64,000 nucleotides of DNA from Silene conica (GCA_029255685.2 CM055314.2:762399-826398); one strand, 5' to 3'. Counted from the first letter of the stretch, positions 1 to 11,397 are shown. The notes: generated by a model not told the origin, from the sequence alone. Numbers and translations are program-made.

Positions 1-122
1 ATTTTCAAATTATAACGAAATAAAATACATTAAATAAAACATAATACGGAATAAATTACACTAAATAAAACATAATACGAATTAAATTACAATAAATAAA
101 ACATCAAGTACACTACCAAAAC

Positions 123-1595
123 CTACCGACGCGGTTCAAAATTGTTCCACACTGACAGTTGATGTCGGTAGTTATCTCTGTAATGAGCTACGCTACCATC
201 GTGTTCCCAACAAGGAGCTATCGGTGGCATAGGTGACAAGGGACGCACCCGAAGCCTCACAAAGTGGTTTCCCGTATGTAATACCCATAAGACACCGTAA
301 GGGGCACGCACTCCAATATGGGCTCGTAAAGGCATGTAAGTGAAACTACCTCCCGACTCAACACGAGAAGTAGTAGTGTTACCGAAATGCATTATCTTGT
401 TCGTTCTGTACTTGGCCCATTTTTCCAAGTGCGGGATCCATTGCTCCTCAACATAAGCCGCCACACCCGCAAATTGCCTAACGAACTCGCTCCACGCAAC
501 ATCGAACAACTCTCGGGTCTCCGCCTCAACAACTGCATTAAACAATACGCTAGTTACATACTTAGCCCAACGATCCTTGCCCGTGATATTGAGTGCTTTG
601 GTCTCCACGTTAGAATATATATGCCAAAGACATAACAAGTGATCCGACTCAGGAAAAACAGTCGGAATCGCATTCACCAAACCCCGTTCAAAATCTGTGA
701 CAATTATATTAGACTGAACGTCGTCGTTGAGAAGTGACTTCAGTCGCTCTAAAACCCAAACATACCCCTCCTCGGACTCATGAGTAACAATCGCATAAGC
801 GATCACAAAGCTCTTCCCAACCGGTGTAACACCCACAATTTCAATTAGCGGAAGACCGTACAAGTTTGTCTTGTAGGTGGAATCGTTCAACGCAACATAG
901 TAGTATGATCGAAACATCTTAACTGATTCTGGATGAGCCATGAACACGTGGGTAAGCTCGTCTTCCTCCGGATCGGTAACCCAAAAATGGACATACTTAT
1001 GCTGAACCGCGAGTGCCAACATCTGTTGTGCCGGGTTTCTCCCATCTCTTTCCTCGGCCCTTATTTTCTGAGAACGATTGTAGATTTGTCGCCGATTTGG
1101 CCTAGACTTCTCAGGATTTCTCTGATGCAAACCCGCACTAATAACAGCCGGTGTAACATGAGCTCTAAGTTGGGCATCGATGAAAGCCAACTCTTCTTCA
1201 TCAAACCGTGCGTGATATCTATCACCATCTCTATACGTCACAAACCCGTGATTATGATACCCGAAAATCATGACCACCCTCCATCTACCTTCTGTTATTT
1301 CAACAGCTTTCATTCTGAATTTGCAATTGCACCAGGTGCTACCCGTGTTACTCCTTATCAAAGTATCAGCATCACCATTTAAGGGAGGTCGTCCACCCAT
1401 CCGACAAACAAAATAGTCTTGTCTCAAACTGGTGTGACGACCGACTTTTTTGTTGCTCGCTCTTTTTATTCCAAACCCGAGTCTCATTGCTATCGCAAAT
1501 GCCCAACTAAACCCTTCTCGACTCGAAAGAAAAATATTATCGGTGGTAAAATGACTAGAGTAGTCAACACCGTCTCCATCGTTATAAACCTGCAC
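123..1595 (-). CDS. FAR1-related / Mutator-like (MULE) transposase, internally deleted
   Basis: One 490-codon open frame. Residues ~25-115 resemble a FAR1/WRKY-GCM1 zinc finger: YFVCRMGG, then TWCNCKF, then GYHNHG, a Cys-Cys-His-His spacing. Residues ~235-335 match the MULE transposase core: LNDSTYKTN with the first Asp, VTDFERGL with the second, and LLCLWHIYSNV. After TTTSRVES the usual downstream transposase region is missing. The frame runs into a segment with GNHFVRLRV and SPMPPI, resembling the tail of the OTU-like peptidase region some plant MULEs carry. I infer an internal deletion of several hundred codons. The protein would bind DNA and catalyse cut-and-paste transposition if intact, but here it is probably inactive. 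A domesticated FAR1-related regulator is less likely because no SWIM finger is present. Neighbouring repeats, not host genes, flank it. Confidence 0.75.
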   Translation of the reverse strand: MQVYNDGDGVDYSSHFTTDNIFLSSREGFSWAFAIAMRLGFGIKRASNKKVGRHTSLRQDYFVCRMGGRPPLNGDADTLIRSNTGSTWCNCKFRMKAVEITEGRWRVVMIFGYHNHGFVTYRDGDRYHARFDEEELAFIDAQLRAHVTPAVISAGLHQRNPEKSRPNRRQIYNRSQKIRAEERDGRNPAQQMLALAVQHKYVHFWVTDPEEDELTHVFMAHPESVKMFRSYYYVALNDSTYKTNLYGLPLIEIVGVTPVGKSFVIAYAIVTHESEEGYVWVLERLKSLLNDDVQSNIIVTDFERGLVNAIPTVFPESDHLLCLWHIYSNVETKALNITGKDRWAKYVTSVLFNAVVEAETRELFDVAWSEFVRQFAGVAAYVEEQWIPHLEKWAKYRTNKIMHFGNTTTSRVESGGSFTYMPLRAHIGVRAPYGVLWVLHTGNHFVRLRVRPLSPMPPIAPCWEHDGSVAHYRDNYRHQLSVWNNFEPRR

Positions 1596-1630
1596 ACGGT
1601 TCGATAATTACGTTCATGATTACGGTTTAC

Positions 1631-1690
1631 GGGTTAGGGTTAGGGTTAGGGTTAGGGTTACGATTAGGGTTACGATTAGGGTTACGGTTA
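1631..1690 (+). repeat. Interstitial TTAGGG-type telomere-like tract
   Basis: Four to five clean GGGTTA units are followed by degenerate units (GATTAGGGTTAC). It is 6-bp periodic, unlike the TTTAGGG heptamer of most plant telomeres. It lies on the 5' side of the MULE open frame. Confidence 0.8.
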
Positions 1691-1724
1691 CTTTAAAAAA
1701 AAAAATTGGGACAAAGAACATTTA

Positions 1725-1930
1725 CGTCCAGAACAGGTCTGGGACGGACATGAATCACGTCCAAAACCTGTCCCAGACGTGGCACTGGTTCGTCCCAAAC
1801 CAGTGCCAGACGAGTAGCATTTGCGTCCCAAACCCATGTCAGACGGATGGGATTTTCGTCCCATACCCACCCTGGACGAAAATCCCATTCGTCCCATACC
1901 AACAGTGGACGAAAATGTTCTTCGTCCGAC
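1725..1930. repeat. 33-bp minisatellite, about six copies
   Basis: Units start at 1725, 1758, 1791, 1824, 1857 and 1890, each exactly 33 bp and beginning CGTCC(C)A(A/T)AC. Because 33 is a multiple of three, two minus-strand frames stay open and read as 11-residue repeats (one with VWDE, the other with GLGRK). A T-run follows at 1931-1954. Divergence between units shows the array is old. Confidence 0.85.
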
Positions 1931-2071
1931 ATTTTTTTTTTTTTTTTTTTTTTTATTACAAACAAACCGGCTTCGGGAATCTACGCTAATCCGTTCTACA
2001 CTACTAACAAATCCGAAATTTGAAACAAATTAAAATCGTAAATTTCAAACAAATTAAAATCGTAAACTTAC

Positions 2072-2089
2072 CTCTTCATTGTCGCTCAT
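2072..2089 (-). other. Possible short first exon (MSDNEE) with a consensus splice donor
   Basis: On the minus strand an ATG at 2089 reads MSDNEE and is followed directly by GAG|GTAAGT, a perfect donor. It could be the first exon of the MULE gene downstream on that strand. I could not find a convincing matching acceptor before 1595. Confidence 0.25.
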
Positions 2090-3014
2090 CGTTGAAAACC
2101 GTTCTTCAAACCGTTCTTCACACCGATTTTTGTATTTCCAAAGAAAACCGTTTTTTGTATTTTCAAATAAAACCGAGTTTTTGAATTTCGTAATAACCCG
2201 ATAACATTTTCAAGTCCGAAAATGAAGTTGTACATATATAGGATAGCGGGGGCAAAATGGTATTTCATGTTAATGTGTCGACGATAATTAGTAATGTGTC
2301 GACGATATTTAACACGCTGCTAAAAATATAAGGTTGGGTTTGGGCCAACCTTTAGGCTCGATTTTTGGCCCGGCCCAGCCCGACCCGACCCAAAATTAGT
2401 TTTTTTTTTTAAAAAAATCGAAAGATGGAATCGTATATCAGATCACGCTAATAATATAACATCACTAATGCATTGAATTATCAACTTTGCGAATATTTTT
2501 ATATTTTTATTGTGCAACTTTAATTAGTTAGTGTACTAATAATTGTTTGTCAACTTTTGAGTTATGTTGATACTATAGTATTGTTTTCCTGACTAAAAAA
2601 TAGAAGTCTTGAAAATTTTATTTCGTTGCTAATAGTTTGATCACATGTTCATTTTGTTGATTGTTTCGTGTTGTATTATTTTGGCCCGTTTTGGCCCGAG
2701 TCTCGTTATAACCCGAACAATTATGGGCTCGGACCAACAACAATGGCCCGCCTTTCCGGCCCGGCCCGGTCCATGTGTGTGGGACGTTTATTTAGCACGA
2801 GCCCGGCTCAACCCGGCTCATGATCAGGTCTAAAACTACCAACTCATCTAGCAAATTCTCGTTTTAGAAATTGAATTTCATATTTGAACTCATAACATAT
2901 ACGAAGTATGAGTGTTATAAATTTTAGTAAAAAAACTTAAAGATCTTGTGCATGCAAAATTACACAAGAAAAAAATTTGATTCTTACATTGATTTTTGAA
3001 GCTCTGCACAAGAA
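2090..3014. other. Intergenic DNA with degenerate GC-rich transposon remnants
   Basis: No gene seen. 2095-2180 has short direct repeats around AAACCGTTCTTCA. 2335-2395 and 2680-2830 are rich in GGCCCGGCCC-type words like those inside the hAT-like MITEs at 16.8 and 18.0 kb, so both are probably decayed MITE ends. Confidence 0.4.
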
Positions 3015-3674
3015 ATAGCATGGTTGTATTCACTGGCATGGCATATGCATTGTTATACAGGTTTAACCTGGGCAGATATCATGGTAAGAGCCTTCGGGTG
3101 ATGTATAAATATATAACTTACTGACAGACATCATAGTAAGAGTCTACGGGTGATCTATAATAAACTTACCGGCAGACATCAGCCTTCGGGTGATGTATAT
3201 CTATTTCTCAATTTGTTCGAGGCGGACTCGGCCAGGGATTGACGGGTTGTAGCTTCGGGTTAATGAGCTTAGTAGACATAAAGGTCATGGCATTGCATAC
3301 TCATTTGCACATTTATTGGTTTGATTATTATCCTACACAATCGCGAGGTTGATCGTGTATTTGTTTGACACCCGTGATGATCCGTAATGTGGAGCATATT
3401 TTGCATGAAAGAAGAATATATAGGAGCTTGTGATGGCGTGAGCACTTGGTTGAACCAAAGTCGAATTAGGCAACATACTTAGAAGTTATCAGTTGTACTT
3501 TCTTTTCTGCTGCATAGTAATTGTAATATTAAAAGTTTAAATTTAATCAGTTTACTTAAAGTACTTTGGTTTGTTTACTTTGTTATCCATTACCTTGGTC
3601 ATTCCGAGATGGTAACAACTCTATTTATTAGAGAATGTCTTACTAAAGGCTCTCAAATAAATGAAGCTGTTACA
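3015..3674 (+). mobile_element. 3' fragment of the same LTR family as the solo LTR at 8242-11292
   Basis: From about 3300 to the terminal GTTACA at 3674 the sequence aligns closely with 10900-11292. Shared blocks include CGCGAGGTTGA, CATACTTAGA(A/T)GTTATCAG and GGTCATTCCGAGATGGTAAC. Between 3064 and 3200 a ~50-bp unit ending TTCGGGTGATGTAT is repeated about three times, with no equally clear counterpart in the solo LTR. The 5' part of the LTR is missing. Confidence 0.75.
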
Positions 3675-5040
3675 CTTCTGAAAACTTTAAGCTGCTCAAT
3701 TTCCGACTCGATCACGGGGAATGAGACTAGGTTTATTCCATCTTAAAACGAATCACAATTCATGGCTTAAAGTAGGGCACTACTTCAGACCATGTATTTA
3801 GTCCGTGATTTCAATTATTTCTCAGTTTCTTTAAGGTTACATGTCGAAAACACTATCTGTAGTTTCGACGAACGAAACGCAGTACCAATTTTGGTTCATA
3901 ATTCTATTATGGAAATAAGAAACCTTGTCGTTCTTTTTTCCTTTTTGGTCTATAAGTCTAGCAACAAAATAAGAAGTATTGTAATAATTTTCATTTTATT
4001 TATATATGGTTCGTTTTTGTCCAAAAACAAAGTCAGTATCTCATATAATCATTATCTACCGTTACGGTAAAAGTGGGAAAAAACAAATTATTTGAAAATA
4101 AATAATATCCTTAAAAATCAGAAATGAGATCATGTTGGGGATTGTTTATGTTCATCGTTTGTCAAGATCTTTAAAAACCACGTGCAAATCTTATTTGCCC
4201 TTGATTGAGGGACTCCCCTAACCATTTTGAATACTCTAGAATATATTATCATAAAATTAATCAACTTGTATGGACAAAACTTTATTCCAAAGGTGGTCAA
4301 TCTTAAACTCAATTAGAGAATTATACAACCAAATGTATGCATCTGATAATATAAAATTCGAGCTTTATAATAAAGAATTGATCTTATAGATATATTTTAT
4401 GAGCTTTATTAAAAAAAGGAATATGGGTTTCTTATACAAAAATTGTAAATCAAAATATTATATTCATAAAACCTTAAGATTTTAGTTTTAATACTAAAAA
4501 ATTATAGTGCAAGAAAAAATTGTTAAAAGTTCAAAAAAATTGCATATAAACTCAATTAAATTTGTATTAGACGTACGAAACCTATATGACTATATACATC
4601 TAGATGTATAGACGTATAGTCGTATTTGTTATATACTCCTATCTAAATTTGATACATTTTGATATTCCGTAATATTATGGTATATAAAATTAGCATTTGT
4701 GATATATCTTCTCTAAGGATAGATCGCAATTCAGCATCTGAAACTTGTAAATGTTGAACGGTTGTGCTTGAGTGGACACCGCAATTAGCTACAAATTTGA
4801 GCATTGCATAGTGGACTAAGTTATTATGACTATATTTCATAATTTATCGGTTTTATTTCATTTAAAATTGTTTGCTTCTTTTATTGACTTTTTTTCTAAT
4901 ATGCAAAGTTGTCTAGAAAAAACATATTAATAGAACTTTTACGTTATATAATAATATAATAATATGGAAGAAATAAACTATAAACATTTCCATATTTAAA
5001 TTTGCACGGATATAAACATAAATAGCATTATTAGGGTCCA
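3675..5040. repeat. Intergenic DNA holding a dispersed AT-rich MITE-like copy (about 4325-4640)
   Basis: 4325-4640 is a direct copy of the repeat at 7785-8100 and an inverted copy of 6990-7255. Shared words are CGAGCTTTATAA, AAATTGTAAATCAAAA, TTATAGTGCAAGAAAAAATT and TGCATATAA. Its ends carry inverted TATACATCTGATG-like words. The rest of the interval has no recognisable gene. Confidence 0.7.
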
Positions 5041-5308
5041 TTTTCGAAATTCTCCACAGAACCCCGAAATCTCAGAGACGGCATGGTGGTAGCTACAAAT
5101 GAGAGCATTGCACCCATATTTACATCTAAGGTAAACAATTGTTGAAGAGATTGAAAAAGATAAAAGAACCGGAAATAGAAAAGACTACGTCGTGATCACA
5201 GAAATCATGGAAGATACAGTATCACATCTGGTCGATATCGTTTTCTCCAACTTGTCTGATACTCCCAGATCTTCATTATACAAATATTTTTGTGATCTTC
5301 CTTTTTTC

Positions 5309-5326
5309 TTATAAAATATATAAATC
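5309..5326 (+). promoter_or_regulatory. TATA box of the response-regulator gene
   Basis: TTATAAAATATATAAATC lies about 135 bp before the start codon, a plausible distance for a ~100-nt leader. Composition is AT-rich, so this rests on position only. Confidence 0.45.
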
Positions 5327-5461
5327 CATGCAAATGTTATTTATCACATAAATAACGGAATACCCACAAACAAGAAATAACAACCAACTCTTTATTATTT
5401 TTATTTGAATTTGAATTTGAATTTTCATATTTCGTATTTCGTATTTCATAATTGTTCTCAA

Positions 5462-7678
5462 ATGGGTATTCATGCCGAATTTCATGTTTTGGCCGTCGAT
5501 GATAGTCTCATTGATCGAAAGCTTATTGAACGACTTCTCAAGTCATCTTCGTTTCAAGGTACTCATTACGTATTTTCATCATCGAGGTGAATATTTATTT
5601 ACCGTTAATTAAAATAACGAGTCTTTATTATTGCAGTGACAGCAGTGGATTCAGGGAACAAGGCATTGGAATTTCTAGGCTTGCATGATGTGGACAATCA
5701 AGAGAATAAACTCACTCCTAACAATAATATTCATCATCCTCATGTATGCACCTGCATTCAACTCCAATTGATACATTTACTTTTTTTACGTTTGTTAACG
5801 CGCGTTTTACGTGTTTAATGTCTGTAGCTACGTGTTTGTAAAAATTATAAAAATTATATATTTTCAATATATCCGTAAAGACGAATTAAACAAGACCCTA
5901 CATGAATATGTTTTTTCTTATGTATTGGTAGAAAATTGAAATTGAAGGTTAATATGTGAATAGTGTACAAAAAACAAATGTATCAATTGGAAAAAAATGG
6001 AAGGAGTATATACTAGCTTAGAAATACATAGTTGAACAGTTCGTAGTTCTATATGGATAAACATTTCGTGCAAATTGCACAGAAATACATAGTTGAACAG
6101 TTCGTAGTTCTATATGGATAAACATTTATTCTTTCATCATAATTTATTCTTTTTATTAGGGAATGCTAGGCCCATTAGGGTTGGCTAGGCCCAATATCCT
6201 AATACCCTCCCGCAATCGTAAAGGCAGTTCGTTGGACGAACTTTACGATTGGAGAGCGTAACTCGCCAGTTTTTCAGTGCGTAACTCGCCAGTTTTTGTG
6301 GTGTCTTACATTGAGATGTCACGATCTATTTATAATAGATCGTCAAACCCTAGACAAACCCTAATGATAGATGGGCTAGGCCCAATATCCTAATACTTTT
6401 GGAAATTTATTTGCTCAATTTGTCTATTTCACACTTATTTCAACAGGATATTCAAGTTAATTTGATCATCACGGACTATTGCATGCCTGGGATAACTGGC
6501 ATTGATCTACTAAGAAAGATTAAGGTATAACTACACCACTCACATTTACTTGTGCGTGACATATACAATATTATTGTTTTTTTTTTTTGTTTTTTTGCAA
6601 TTCTCGTATAAAACCGTCTAACTTAGTGTGATCTCAAAACTTAAGAACAAAAAGTTTTAAAATAACTACAAAAATAGTTCATTGATTTAGGGATTACTCG
6701 TATATTTTTTTTTTTTTTTTTTGGTAAATAGGGATTACTCGTATATGTTATGGAGTATGTATCACATAAAATTGTTAAATGGCATGATATCCTGCAGGAG
6801 TCTAAGAATCTGAAGGATATTCCGGTGGTGATCATGTCTTCGGAAAATATCCCCTCGCGAATTAACAGGTAAAACAATCTTTATATATCTTCAATTAGGG
6901 TCTCATAATAAAGTTATTATGATACCGAAGATGTCTTAATTTAGTGGTTAAGACGGAGGTATTGTGGACAATAGGTCCAAGAATCGAAATTGTTTTTGAA
7001 TGATATAAGACTATACATCCCGATGTATATGAGCATCGTGCATCTAATACAAATTTAATTGAGCTTATATGTTATTTTTTCGAACTTTTAACAATATTTA
7101 CTTGTACTATAATTTTTGATTTACAATTTTTTTTATAAAGACGCACAGATTCTTTTCAATAAAACTCGTAAAATATATGAATAAGCTCAAATTCTTTGTT
7201 ATAAAGCTCGAATCTATACTACTATGTATACATCTGGTGGTATAATCCTCTAATTGGGAATATATACCTATCTAGTAACGTATGCTTAAGTTTTAGACAC
7301 AAATAGAACTATACGTCCAAATGCATGGTATATCTAATACAAATCTAATTGAATTTATATGCAATTTTTTAAACACGACTAACTCGTTATCGTAGGATGG
7401 GTTCGTTTGTGAATTGTTTTTGAATGATAAAATGACGTTGAATTTGGTACATAATTAGATGTTTGGAAGAGGGAGCGGAAGAGTATTTTGTAAAACCAGT
7501 ACAACGATCGGACGTAGACAAGTTGAAGCCTCATATAATGAGGACCAAATCAAAAGAAGCCGGCTACTTTGAAGAAGATAATCATAATCATACCAAAAGA
7601 AAGAGCCACGATGATTCTCTTTCACCTAATAAATCCAGGATTAAACTTACTGAAATTCAAGTGCCTTCTTTATTATAA
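5462..7678 (+). CDS. Type-A response regulator (ARR8/ARR9-like)
   Basis: Five exons: 5462-5558, 5637-5743, 6447-6524, 6798-6868 and 7459-7678, all with GT-AG borders and consistent phase, giving 190 residues. The receiver domain fills residues ~7-140. It has the acidic pair in VLAVDDS, the phospho-accepting Asp in IITDYCMPG, the Ser in VVIMSSEN and the Lys in YFVKPV. The short basic tail has no Myb-like domain, which makes it type A rather than type B. Known members take phosphate from histidine phosphotransfer proteins in nucleus and cytosol and damp cytokinin signalling. [12 protein letters not shown] and CLEEGAEE(Y/F)F fit the ARR8/ARR9 group. The start is the first ATG, just before the domain. 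Introns hold a 61-bp tandem duplication (intron 2) and an inverted MITE (intron 4). It looks intact. Confidence 0.92.
6020..6127 (+). repeat. Direct duplication in response-regulator intron 2
   Basis: A 47-bp segment beginning AGAAATACATAGTTGAACAG occurs at 6020-6066 and again at 6081-6127 with no visible difference. Further on, GCGTAACTCGCCAGTTTTT is doubled near 6256-6298, and AGGCCCAATATCCTAATAC recurs at about 6187 and 6372. Intron 2 has been built by recent local duplications. Confidence 0.85.
6990..7255 (-). repeat. Inverted MITE-like copy in response-regulator intron 4
   Basis: The reverse complement matches 4325-4640 and 7785-8100 over most of its length, including GAGCTTTATAACAAAGAATTTGAG-like and TGTAAATCAAAA words. 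Ends carry TATACATC(C/T)(C/G)GATGTATA-type words. Confidence 0.7.
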
Positions 7679-7784
7679 GTCAAGTATTATTATATATTCT
7701 TTTATTTGTAGTTGCAAAATTAAGACAATTATTTTGATTATTATGCATTGTATTATGTAAAGAAGAGCAACACCAAATAGCAAT

Positions 7785-8100
7785 TAGAGGATTGATTATA
7801 CAACAGTTATACATCTGTTAGTATAGATTTCGAGCTTTATAACAAAGAATTTGAGCTCATACATATATTTTACGAGTTTTATTGAAAATAATTTGAGTGT
7901 CTTTATAAAAAATTGTAAATCAAAACATTATATTGAAACTAAAAAAGAATACATATAAACCCAATGATTTTAATTTTAACCCTAAAAAATTATAGTGCAA
8001 GAAAAAATTGTTAAAAACTCAAAAAAAAATTGCATATAAGCTTAATTAAATTTGCATTAGAGGTACGATACTCATATACATCTGGATGTAAGTCCTATTT
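7785..8100 (+). repeat. MITE-like copy downstream of the response regulator
   Basis: Direct copy of 4325-4640, so the gene lies between two same-strand copies with a third inverted inside it. No coding capacity. Same family as 19321-20293 and 41672-42350. Confidence 0.7.
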
Positions 8101-8241
8101 ATGCAAATAGAGTATTAGCTACTTACAATGTTAATTAATACACAAATTCTCATTTGCGACGGCAAGGAGGAACCCGAAAATTTAAATATGGAGTAGCGAG
8201 AAAATATACATCATAATTGTAAAAAAAATCCTATCACCGGA

Positions 8242-11200
8242 TGTAATACCCCGTATTTTAGCCTCGGTCAACGACAGTCAAACCGTGTTTTATACGAGAA
8301 TTTCAAATAGAATGTTTATAAAGTATTTTACATAAACTGCTATTATTTTATATATCGTATTTCTACGATTATTTCGTATTTCATAATTAATTTATAATTG
8401 ACGTTTATTTCATAAAATGACATTTGATTCGTATTTCTTTGATTTTGATAATATAATTATAATTAAATATATTTCTTATTTTATATTTATATCTCATCTA
8501 TACTAGTTTTATTATTTAAGTCGTAATTATATTTAAATCCTAATTTTTGTATTTTTTTTATGTTGGTTCTAATAAAATTATATTCTTATAATTAATATTT
8601 ATTAATACTAAACTACTTAATTTATTTGTTAAAAATAAATTATACGTACCCATTTATTTTAAGTTACGAGATAAGAGCGGGTTATTATTTCGAGATGCGT
8701 GATGGGCTTTTGGACATATGTAATGCTAAACCTTTTCATCCAAACATAAAGACCATACCATCGACATACTACACAAAAATAATAAAACCCTACCTCGTCT
8801 GCCTCCATCATCTCGTAAACCCTAGTCACCACCTACCTCGTCTGCTCCACAACCCTACCCTAAAAACCACCTTGAATGTCGTGAACTTGAAGGAGAAAAA
8901 GAGGAAAAAATCGCACCAGTAACAACCCATCACCGTCATCGTTCATGCTCTTGCACCGCAGCAAGTTCGTAAGTATTTGTCGTGCCCTTTTCATGTCGTT
9001 TTATTTGTACTTTCTGGTTACCTATAATCTGTGTAGTACGTATAACATGGTTGTCATCTATAAACCACCATAGGACCACCGCGGGTGTCACTAAAACAGC
9101 CATGAATGTCGATAGTAAACACAAAATATATATATATACTCTGTTTTGGCGTGTGAACTTCAGTACATTTTACTGCTCATTCGTTTATATTCTGGTTTGT
9201 TTCTCGTTATGGGTCGTGAGTACTGTTAGGGTGTGTTGGTAGGTTGTTTTGGTGGTGGTCATAGGGTGTGTGTGGTGGACGGAGGAGGTAGTTTTGGACA
9301 GCGGGTATAGGGGTTTCAGGAACACGGGTTTTATCAGTGTGTTCATCAGTTTTTAAGGCGTTGTTCAGGGGTTTGCGTGGGGTCAAAGCCTGGTGTTTGG
9401 CACCAGGAGGTTATGGGTAATACTAGGTGTCGAGGGCGGTGGTTGTTGGTGGCGATGGTGGTAGTAGAAGGTGGCTAGGGGCGTGCTTGTAGAGGGTGAT
9501 GTTCACGTTTTTGGCAGGATGTGCAGAACTAAGAACAGAGCGTGTGGGCAGGGGGTTTTAGAATAGTTGTTGTAGTGGCTGGGTATGAGACGAGAAGGGG
9601 ACGATACCACCCCTGGAACCACCGTGAGTCAGTGGTGACAACGGTGGTGGCCAGAGGTGGTGTGGGGCTTGGTGGAGAGAGAAAGAAGCGGGAGAAGGAG
9701 GAGGTGTAAGAGACGGGCTGCTGAAACGATATAATTATTAGGTCGTGGGCAGGTTGTTTGAAGGGGGTTGTGGTGGCAACGGTGGTGGTTTCAGGGGGTA
9801 GCAAAAGTGTGTATTTTGTGGTCTATGGTATGGGTAAGAGGTTAGGGCTTTAGGTGGTGACCATGGGTGGCCGGAATAAGCATGGTGAAAGTCGAAAGTT
9901 GGGTGAACAAGAGGTCTTAAGAGGGGGTTGTTTGTTGGGTGTTTTTGTTGTTGGTTGTTTGTCATGGGTTTCGAACCCAGGTTTGGGGAGGAGGTTGTTT
10001 TAATGGTACATCATGCTTAATCTTATTCTTCTTATTAGTTTTATCATTATTGTTATTATTATTATTATTACTATTACTTATGGTTGTCATTGCATTATAA
10101 TAATATTATTAGCATGATTATCATTGTTGATTATTTATAAATAGTTACTAGTAATATTGGTATACATAATTAGTAAAAGTTATTTAATTAAGTTGGGTAA
10201 TAATTACTTAGTGGTTTGAATATTGCTACCAATATATTATAATTATTATTATGTTTTTATATGTTTTATATGTTTTATAATTTGGTAATACGATTGATTT
10301 ATGGTTGGTAATAAGTAAATTGTGATATTGTTTGGTGATAATTATTTATATGTCGTCATGGTTAATAAATGGGGACATGACCATAGAGTTAATTAGTAGT
10401 GTTTGGTTGTATGACTAGAATTTAATATTAAGTAATATTTATAGGAACGAGATTCGAAGTGGAGTATTTCTAGACGGTGTTTGCTTTTCAGACGTGCTAT
10501 CCAGGTAGGATACACTGGCACTATACTCTATGATGTGTTATGAATGAGTGTTAAATTGTGTGTTATGGATGCTGAGCATGATTGATATGATAATGATATT
10601 GGTTGGATTGAGTGTTGACTATATTAGTGGCATGAGCATGGCATTATTTAATAGCATGATTGAGTAAGAGTATTGTTGCATTCATGAGCATGACATGTGC
10701 ATTGGTTACTGAGAAAGATGTGAATCAGATGTTGTTCTGATATAAAGCCCAGGGTGGTTCTGCAGACCAGGCCTGGTGTCTTATCAGCTATTGAGCTGGT
10801 GTTCGGTGACGACCGATTATAGTCTGCCGGGAGGTTCGGTATGGCTGGGTGTTTCGGGTTTGAGATTGTGATTGAGATTGAGATTGAGCTCGAGCATATC
10901 ATTGCATTTGCATATCATAATTGTTGCATTATCTATTTTTGTGTTATCCTACTCAACCGCGAGGTTGACAGTGTATTCGTGTACACCTACGATGATCCGG
11001 AATGGGGAGTAGACTCTACAGGTCAGAGACAGATGGATTAGGAGCTTGGGCATGGAGTGAGACATGGCTTGGACCTACTTAGAATTAGATCACATACTTA
11101 GATGTTATCAGTTGTATTTTTATTCTTTGCATAACAGTTGTAATATCAAAAGTTCAAATTTAATCAGTTTTTATATAAAGTACTTTGGTTTGTTTACTTG

Positions 11201-11292
11201 TTATTCACTACCTCGGTCATTCCGAGATGGTAACAGCTCTATTTATTTGAGAATGTCTTGCTAAAGGCTCTTGAATAAATGGGGGTGTTACA
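8242..11292 (+). mobile_element. Solo LTR of a Ty3-type retrotransposon (3,051 bp)
   Basis: It starts TGTAATACCCCGTATTTTAG and ends GGGGGTGTTACA, the inverted TGTAA...TTACA ends of many plant Ty3 LTRs. Flanking pentamers CCGGA (8237-8241) and CGGGA (11293-11297) differ at one base, as expected for an aged 5-bp target duplication. No gag-pol lies inside, so the internal region was probably lost by LTR-LTR recombination. The middle (9240-9960) is markedly G-rich on the plus strand. Short open frames inside do not resemble known proteins. The length fits the long LTRs of Tekay/Del chromoviruses, but that assignment is inference. Confidence 0.8.
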
Positions 11293-11397
11293 CGGGATAA
11301 AAAATATAAGTCACAAATTTCAAATTACAAACTTAACGCGAAAATATTAATCTAGTCGCAGCCTACGAGTTCTCATATTTTGAAATTTGTTTATGAG

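Noticed and set aside
387..1607. Plus-strand open frames of 62-149 codons
   Set aside because: They are antisense shadows of the FAR1/MULE frame and show no family motifs.
1725..1930. CRISPR-like regular repeats
   Set aside because: Units are contiguous 33-bp tandem copies without unique spacers, in a plant nuclear context.
5559..5590. Reading through the first response-regulator donor
   Set aside because: It would replace the conserved VTAVDSG strand by unrelated residues and stop at once. Splicing at 5558/5637 restores the domain.
9529..9965. Pro/Thr-rich minus-strand frames in the solo LTR
   Set aside because: They result from the G-rich plus-strand composition of the LTR interior. No start context or homology is recognisable.
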